This document shows positions 62,856 through 64,000 of a DNA stretch of 64,000 bases, piece by piece. This stretch comes from Speluncibacter jeojiensis (GTDB lineage: Bacteria > Actinomycetota > Actinomycetes > Mycobacteriales > Mycobacteriaceae). The notes below the pieces were generated by a model, which was not told the DNA's origin, made no database searches, and was given only the letters and a program-made list of their open reading frames with translations. Location of the stretch: positions 62,001 to 126,000 of the forward strand of contig NZ_JAAIVF010000005.1 of assembly GCF_029589495.1 (NCBI RefSeq), in the 5' to 3' direction. The stretch's first letter is position 1, and every line of letters begins with the position of its first letter. Both the position numbers and the translations under genes were made by a program.

Positions 62856-64000
62856 TCATCGCACAGTCTTCGGAGTCTCTGTGGCGATGCGGGCAGGAAT
62901 GGCCAGGAACGTGAACATCTCCGGGTAGAGCACCGGCTTGCCGCTGGTGATCAGGCCCACCGACACCGCACGGTCCGGATCGGCCCACCCGAGGACGTTG
63001 CTCAAACCGAGGTGACCGAAGAGATTCGCGGTGTCCGGACCCCACAGACTGAACCGGCGTTCCCCGAGCATGAAGCCTCGGCTGTACCGCAGCGGTACCC
63101 CGAGGCTGCAGTCCACTTCCAGTTCCGCTGTCGGCGCGATCGCGCGTGCAACAGTGCCCGGGTTCAGGACGCGTACCCCGTCGAGTTCCCCACCGCGGCG
63201 CAGCAGTTCGAAGAACCGGGAGAGTTCCTCGGCGGTGGTCACCACATTTCCCGACGGCACGACCGAGGTGAGGAACCGCCGGTCGTTGGTCAGCCGGACC
63301 GTGTGCTCAACCGAGGTGCCGAGGATGCGCCCGAGGATCAGCGACAGCGGCGGCAGCGTCGGAAGCCCTGTGACGTAGTTCTTTCCGACCGAGGCGTCAT
63401 CGGCGGGGTCGACACCGTAGTTCGTCCACCGAAAGCCCAAGGGGTCGAGGATCTCTCGCGCCAGCACGGTGCGGATGTTGTCGCCGGTGACGCGTTCGAC
63501 GACCTCGCCGATGACGATGCCGCCGGTCACCGCGTGATAGGCGAGTTGCCGTCCCGGCCGGAAAACGGGCCTCGTCTCGCACATCGCGCCGATCACCGCG
63601 GCCCGGTCGTCGAGGTGGTCGAGGTCCATCGCCGCAGCGGGATGGAGCGGGATGCCCGCGCGGTGCGAGAGCAGATGAGCGATCGTGATCGATTCCTTGC
63701 CGTGCCGCGCGAAGTCCGGAATGTACTCGCCGACGGGGATGTCCAGGTCGATCACGCCGCGCTCGGCGAGCAGGTGTGCGACGACCGCCGTGATGGCCTT
63801 GGACGCTGAGCAGATGCCGAACGGCGTCTGGGTCGTCGCCGCCGTCCTGGGAGTGGACGGACCGTCGCCCGGGCCGTTTCCGTCGGAGTGGCCGATGGAG
63901 CGGTTGAGCACGACCTGCCCCTCGCGCCGCACGCACAACTGGATCGCAGGATGTACGCCGCTGCGGTAGAGGTCGACGGCGGTGTTCCAGATGCGATCGA
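62856..64000 (-). CDS. Serine hydrolase, class C beta-lactamase/esterase fold (5' end outside window)
   Basis: At least 381 residues; the frame is open to the last base, so the N-terminus is missing. EstB/LipL-like: SxxK box in FGICSASKAITAV (nucleophile Ser and Lys), Y-x-x in LAYHAVTGGIVIGEV (Tyr base), and LFGHLGLSNVLGWADPDRAVSV near the C-terminus (H-x-G equivalent of K-T-G). N-terminal part WNTAVDLYRSGVHPAIQL also typical. A cell-envelope or cytosolic esterase rather than a true beta-lactamase. Convergent with the TetR gene, 24 bases apart. Confidence 0.85.
   Translation of the reverse strand, partial: DRIWNTAVDLYRSGVHPAIQLCVRREGQVVLNRSIGHSDGNGPGDGPSTPRTAATTQTPFGICSASKAITAVVAHLLAERGVIDLDIPVGEYIPDFARHGKESITIAHLLSHRAGIPLHPAAAMDLDHLDDRAAVIGAMCETRPVFRPGRQLAYHAVTGGIVIGEVVERVTGDNIRTVLAREILDPLGFRWTNYGVDPADDASVGKNYVTGLPTLPPLSLILGRILGTSVEHTVRLTNDRRFLTSVVPSGNVVTTAEELSRFFELLRRGGELDGVRVLNPGTVARAIAPTAELEVDCSLGVPLRYSRGFMLGERRFSLWGPDTANLFGHLGLSNVLGWADPDRAVSVGLITSGKPVLYPEMFTFLAIPARIATETPKTVR

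Noticed and set aside
62856-64000. Beta-lactamase resistance gene
   Set aside because: The SxxK and Tyr motifs are shared with EstB/LipL esterases, and the K-T-G box is replaced by H-L-G, which fits an esterase better.

Overview
The window is GC-rich chromosomal DNA from an actinomycete of the order Mycobacteriales (Rhodococcus, Nocardia or Gordonia type; I cannot fix the genus from sequence alone). Evidence: a mce operon tail with Mce-associated proteins, phoPR, a Cfp29-type encapsulin with its DyP peroxidase, DUF222/13E12 HNH protein, frequent GTG/TTG starts, many ATGA/GTGA overlaps, and several genes whose start codon lies 6-8 nt after a TAnnnT -10 box (leaderless transcripts). Gene order resembles two Mycobacterium tuberculosis regions as I remember them: Rv3497c-Rv3489 (mce4C to otsA) and Rv0757-Rv0804 (phoPR to purL).

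Region by region. 1-6276: 3' part of an mce4-type sterol import operon (mce4C partial, D, E lipoprotein, F, two Mce-associated membrane proteins). 6345-7951 (minus): otsA with a 57-residue leader gene. 8002-10634 (minus): membrane methyltransferase, ThrE-type exporter, SnoaL-like protein. 10737-10809: tRNA-Thr(TGT). 11004-12353: secreted lipase whose frame lacks a stop where expected. 11955-13914 (minus): fluoride module crcB1-crcB2-triple DUF190, preceded by a candidate variant fluoride riboswitch. 14043-16264: MarR regulator and ClC channel. 16285-17193 (minus): protein of 15 tandem decapeptides. 17269-17650 (minus): guanidinium exporter Gdx under a near-consensus guanidine-III riboswitch. 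17765-20037: phoP-phoR. 20009-21930 (minus): aldehyde dehydrogenase, HIT protein. 22058-25377: polyprenol-type GT2-GtrA and a GT39 glycosyltransferase. 25402-25791 (minus): lipoprotein. 25901-28044: purD, PhzF-like isomerase. 28261-29910: Tat-exported cholesterol oxidase. 30033-34163: TetR, steroid-dehydrogenase-like flavoprotein, aminotransferase, TetR. 34258-35028 (minus): secreted protein. 35290-36768: purB. 36783-38330 (minus): 13E12 HNH protein. 38388-38834: lipoprotein. 38918-40402 (minus): second steroid-dehydrogenase-like flavoprotein. 40531-40947: HIT protein. 40979-45157 (minus): cobalamin-riboswitch-controlled btuF-btuC-btuD operon continuing into a CbiX/ferredoxin fusion and a SelW-like redox protein. 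45241-48279: purC, oligopeptidase B. 48284-51656: TetR, glutathione peroxidase, OmpA-like lipoprotein, deacetylase-like protein, metallo-beta-lactamase-fold protein. 51861-52771: purS, purQ. 52840-54761 (minus): encapsulin and its DyP cargo. 54929-57369: VOC protein, M18 aminopeptidase, Uma2 nuclease-like protein. 57414-62831: purL, Abhydrolase_9 membrane protein, CPBP protease, TetR. 62856-64000 (minus): serine hydrolase running off the window.

How the genes work together. Five loci (purD, purB, purC, purSQ, purL) give much of de novo purine synthesis, interleaved with redox and stress genes. Sterol import (mce4), cholesterol oxidase and two KstD-family flavoproteins point to steroid catabolism. 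Three small-ligand riboswitch modules (fluoride candidate, guanidine-III, cobalamin) each head the matching transporter. Short 15-17 bp tandem repeats recur at gene edges and in two coding regions. No stretch longer than about 300 bases lacks a gene; no CRISPR array, insertion sequence or prophage was seen.
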